The translations under genes and the position numbers were made by a program. The notes below the pieces were generated by a model. The model saw only the letters and a program-made list of their open reading frames with translations, searched no databases and had not been told where the DNA came from. A DNA stretch of 8,795 nt from Thermoplasmata archaeon (GTDB lineage: Archaea; Thermoplasmatota; Thermoplasmata; Thermoplasmatales; Thermoplasmataceae), in the NCBI GenBank assembly GCA_021826835.1, contig JAKAYH010000071.1, positions 1 through 8,795 on the forward strand. Direction: 5' to 3'. This document shows, piece by piece, positions 6,638 through 8,795 of the stretch (its first letter is position 1; each line of letters starts with the position of its first letter).

Positions 6638-6886
6638 ATGAACCATAACACTGTGGTGGTATCAGCGTTCTTTCTGGTTTCGGTAATTTCCGGGATCGTG
6701 AGTGACATTTTGCTTACAATATTTTTAAGAGGATATGAAGCTACAACACAGGGACAGCTGGAAGCCACATACGGCTCACCGGTATATGCGGCTGGAATAG
6801 CAAGCGGTATTTTTACAATACTTCTTCTGTTTTATCCTGTGTTTAAAAAAGGTGATAGAAGTCATGAATGGGAGGATTTCAGATGA
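6638..6886 (+). CDS. Small two-helix membrane protein, putative oxidase accessory subunit
   Basis: The 82-residue product has two predicted membrane helices, at about 6-30 (VVVSAFFLVSVISGIVSDIL onward) and 48-69 (VYAAGIASGIFTILLLFYPV), joined by a short polar loop (RGYEATTQGQLEATYGS), and a charged tail (KKGDRSHEWEDFR). I recognise no family. It is the first gene of the oxidase operon and overlaps subunit II by ATGA, with the subunit II ribosome site inside its last codons, so it is likely a small oxidase subunit or assembly factor; that is inference. An in-frame ATG at 6590 would add 16 residues (MNYYQKTINKISISPP), but that stretch is about 22% GC and contains the TATA-like box, so 6638 is preferred. 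No metal-binding motif or haem ligand is evident. Confidence 0.7.
   Translation: MNHNTVVVSAFFLVSVISGIVSDILLTIFLRGYEATTQGQLEATYGSPVYAAGIASGIFTILLLFYPVFKKGDRSHEWEDFR
6871..6877 (+). promoter_or_regulatory. Strong Shine-Dalgarno site of oxidase subunit II
   Basis: GGAGGAT lies 5 nt before the ATG at 6883. It is the best ribosome binding site in the window, and fixes the subunit II start at 6883 rather than the in-frame ATG at 6868, which lies before this site. Confidence 0.8.
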
Positions 6887-7362
6887 ATTCAAAGGCTAAA
6901 ATAGAGGCGTTATGGATAATTGGCGTACTTGTTGTGCTCGTCGTTGCTGCTGGAATAAACATATACACAACAGAATCCCCTAACTTCACAATTGCCACAA
7001 AAGAAACACCGAGCAGTCCCATACCAGGTAATACAACTGTTGTGTACGTTGAAGGCGTTCAGTGGTCATGGCTGTTCACTACATACAACAGTACAGGTAA
7101 ACACACAACTACAGATGGAGTAACACTCACTGTGAATCATACTTATACTTTCGTCATAACATCAATAAAAGGGTCTCATCAATTTGCTGTGATACACGAT
7201 CTTTACATTCCACAATTCGATGTCCAGGCGTATGCCGTGCCAGGGCAGAACAACACAATTACATTTACCCCAATACATACGGGGACATTCATAATTGAGT
7301 GTGTTGAGTACTGCGGTTACCTTCATTATGAGATGAGAGGCTATCTAACGGTGGTGGCCTGA
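6883..7362 (+). CDS. coxB: Haem-copper oxidase subunit II with CuA site
   Basis: This 159-residue subunit receives electrons from a cytochrome c or blue copper donor and passes them to subunit I. It has one N-terminal membrane helix (about 9-28) and an extracytoplasmic cupredoxin domain. The CuA ligands are all present: H105 in VIHDLYIPQF, then C140, E142, C144, H148 and M151 in ECVEYCGYLHYEM. A QWSW aromatic motif (60-63), typical of the electron entry patch, is seen. Having one rather than two membrane helices, and an ExxW pair (E8, W11) at the start of the helix, resembles ba3-type subunit II. The ATG overlaps the stop of the preceding small gene as ATGA, with GGAGGAT 5 nt upstream; a longer in-frame start at 6868 is disfavoured. 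Presence of CuA makes a pure quinol oxidase unlikely. The stop overlaps the subunit I start (TGATG). Confidence 0.95.
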   Translation: MNSKAKIEALWIIGVLVVLVVAAGINIYTTESPNFTIATKETPSSPIPGNTTVVYVEGVQWSWLFTTYNSTGKHTTTDGVTLTVNHTYTFVITSIKGSHQFAVIHDLYIPQFDVQAYAVPGQNNTITFTPIHTGTFIIECVEYCGYLHYEMRGYLTVVA

Positions 7363-8795
7363 TGTCTGCAACCATGCTTCTCCTTGAGGTATCAATAATC
7401 CTGTCATTTGTTTTCGTGATACTTTTCTTCATGTATTACAAGTACCTGACAGTAAAGACAGGAATGGATAACGCTTCAGATGAAAGTGATTATTATGATT
7501 CGAGTTCATATTTCAGGGAAAAGAGGAAGAGTAATGGAGCGATTTCAACAAGCGCTTTTGTTCTAACCGATTCAAAAAGCATAGGCCTCAGATACCTGAT
7601 GACCAGTCTTGTATTCTTCTTCATTGCCGGAACATTTGGTGTTATAATGAGGGTAAGTTTGATAGAGCCAACTCCTACTCTTTTCGCACATCGCGAGGTT
7701 CTATATGACATACTTACCACTGAACACTCTATCCTCATGATATATATGTGGGCAGTAGGTAGCGCATTTGGACTGGCTTATTATCTTCTTCCGACATTCC
7801 TGAAAATAAAGAATGACAAGTACGGTAATATTTCTTCATGGGCTTACTGGATATATGTTCTTGGAGGAATATTTATACTTCTGTCAAGAACATCGACAAG
7901 ATGGTATTACTATCCACCATTGGCACTTCAATTGAATCCATATGGGGCAGGATCCATGAACTGGCTTGCGGTAATTGGAATGGAAATGATCTTCATCGGA
8001 ATAGCAATAGCATCAATAACTGTCATAAGGATGATTATTTTTGATAGAAGCCAGGAAGTCCCGATGACGAAGATGCCTCTGTTCGCCTGGGGAGTTCTAT
8101 TTACGCTGATAATGTTTCTTGCATCCGCCCCATTCATGATGGCTGCACTGGTCATGCTCTTCTATGATTTCTTCAACCCGATTTTCTTCACTGGAGTGGG
8201 GGGGAGTTCACCAATCTCATTCGCGGAGCTTTTCTGGGTGTGGGGTCATCCAATAGTATACATTGCAATATTGCCCCAATTCGGGTTGATTTATGAAATC
8301 ATTCCAAAATTCACTGGAAAGAAAATATTCAGTTACAGTTCTGGTGTTCTTGCTCTTGGTCTGCTCATGCCACTGTCAGAGCTTGTCTGGGGACATCATC
8401 TTCTCAATTCAGGTCTTGGCCTCGCATGGGGACTTTTCTTCACTACCGCATCATTTGCAGTAACCATACCATCAGCAATAACAGTGTTCAACTACATAGC
8501 AACTCTATGGTCAGCAGAGAAAATCCGCTTAACCGTGCCAATGCTTTTTGTCATCAATGGGATATTTGACTTTATTATCGGTGGTATTACCGGGGTGATG
8601 CAGTCAACGCTTGTTATAAACGAGGAGGTGCATGGAACATACTGGATTACTGGACACTTCCATTTCATATTCATGGGAATTACAACCGGAATAGCATTTG
8701 CAGCAATTTACATGATATGGCCTTCGCTTACAAGTGGAAGAAAGTACGACCAGAGACTTGCTAACTGGCATTTATCATTAACTGCAATCGGTTCA
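7362..8795 (+). CDS. coxA: Haem-copper oxidase subunit I, B-type (ba3-like); C-terminus cut by window edge
   Basis: The 478 visible residues form the catalytic core that reduces O2 to water and pumps protons; the gene continues beyond the right edge. Metal ligands: H122 (TTEHSILMIYMW) and H434 for the low-spin haem, H432 (GHFHF) for the high-spin haem, and H296 (GHPIVY), H345 and H346 (WGHHLL) for CuB. Y300 is the tyrosine that is cross-linked to the CuB histidine in this superfamily. Ile replaces the A1-type glutamate of GHPEVY, and PSAIT (370-374) replaces the lysine-bearing motif, giving S371 and T374 as in B-type enzymes. An extra N-terminal membrane helix (about 4-26) and an acidic linker of about 45 residues precede the canonical first helix (75-97, ending IMR). 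The start at 7362 overlaps the subunit II stop (TGATG), with GGTGGTGG upstream. The frame is left open at the edge and the donor is unknown. Confidence 0.94.
   Translation, partial: MSATMLLLEVSIILSFVFVILFFMYYKYLTVKTGMDNASDESDYYDSSSYFREKRKSNGAISTSAFVLTDSKSIGLRYLMTSLVFFFIAGTFGVIMRVSLIEPTPTLFAHREVLYDILTTEHSILMIYMWAVGSAFGLAYYLLPTFLKIKNDKYGNISSWAYWIYVLGGIFILLSRTSTRWYYYPPLALQLNPYGAGSMNWLAVIGMEMIFIGIAIASITVIRMIIFDRSQEVPMTKMPLFAWGVLFTLIMFLASAPFMMAALVMLFYDFFNPIFFTGVGGSSPISFAELFWVWGHPIVYIAILPQFGLIYEIIPKFTGKKIFSYSSGVLALGLLMPLSELVWGHHLLNSGLGLAWGLFFTTASFAVTIPSAITVFNYIATLWSAEKIRLTVPMLFVINGIFDFIIGGITGVMQSTLVINEEVHGTYWITGHFHFIFMGITTGIAFAAIYMIWPSLTSGRKYDQRLANWHLSLTAIGS

Noticed and set aside
6868..6882. Upstream ATG for oxidase subunit II adding MGGFQ
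   Set aside because: The GGAGGAT site lies after this ATG and correctly precedes 6883, which also forms the ATGA overlap.
7493..8674. Open frames on the minus strand and an alternative plus frame (7838-8044) within subunit I
   Set aside because: They are shadows of a strongly conserved gene whose metal ligands all lie in the 7362 frame.

Overview
The window looks like chromosomal DNA of a Thermoplasmatales-type euryarchaeon, most plausibly an aerobic acidophile of the Ferroplasma/Cuniculiplasma kind. The reasons are an archaeal-type uS15, an archaeal RecJ/Cdc45-like DHH protein, an archaeal MBF1, TATA boxes about 25 nt upstream of starts with almost no leader, moderate-to-low GC, and a CuA-type haem-copper oxidase. 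The genus is an inference. No rRNA, tRNA, IS element or CRISPR array was seen.

Layout. (1) 1-1057, minus strand: an information-processing pair, ribosomal protein uS15 followed by a DHH/RecJ-like nuclease that runs off the left edge; they overlap by ATGA. (2) 1058-1149: a short divergent promoter region. (3) 1150-1647, plus: a gamma-class carbonic anhydrase-like left-handed beta-helix protein with its three zinc histidines. (4) 1693-5951, plus: a two-gene operon of a 1214-residue alpha-solenoid (TPR-like) protein of unknown function, overlapping by TAATG a six-helix M50 (site-2-type) membrane metalloprotease. (5) 6022-6456: MBF1, a zinc ribbon plus HTH factor with its own promoter. (6) 6457-6637: a non-coding gap holding a hairpin/T-tract terminator with several overlapping dyads, and the oxidase promoter. 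(7) 6638-8795: a tightly coupled oxidase operon of a two-helix small membrane protein, a CuA subunit II and a haem-copper subunit I that runs off the right edge.

How the genes work together. Subunits I and II form a terminal oxidase that takes electrons from a soluble or membrane donor (cytochrome c or a blue copper protein) through CuA to a haem/CuB centre. The subunit I motifs (GHPIVY in place of GHPEVY, PSAIT in place of the K-channel lysine motif) and an ExxW pair at the start of the subunit II helix indicate a B-type (ba3-like) enzyme with a single K-type proton path. The solenoid/M50 pair is the least understood part of the window: strict translational coupling of a giant scaffold-like protein to an intramembrane protease suggests a joint role, but nothing in the sequence fixes a substrate.

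Three starts were moved inward from the longest reading frame: MBF1 to 6022, the small membrane protein to 6638 and subunit II to 6883, on the basis of ribosome binding sites, ATGA coupling or composition.
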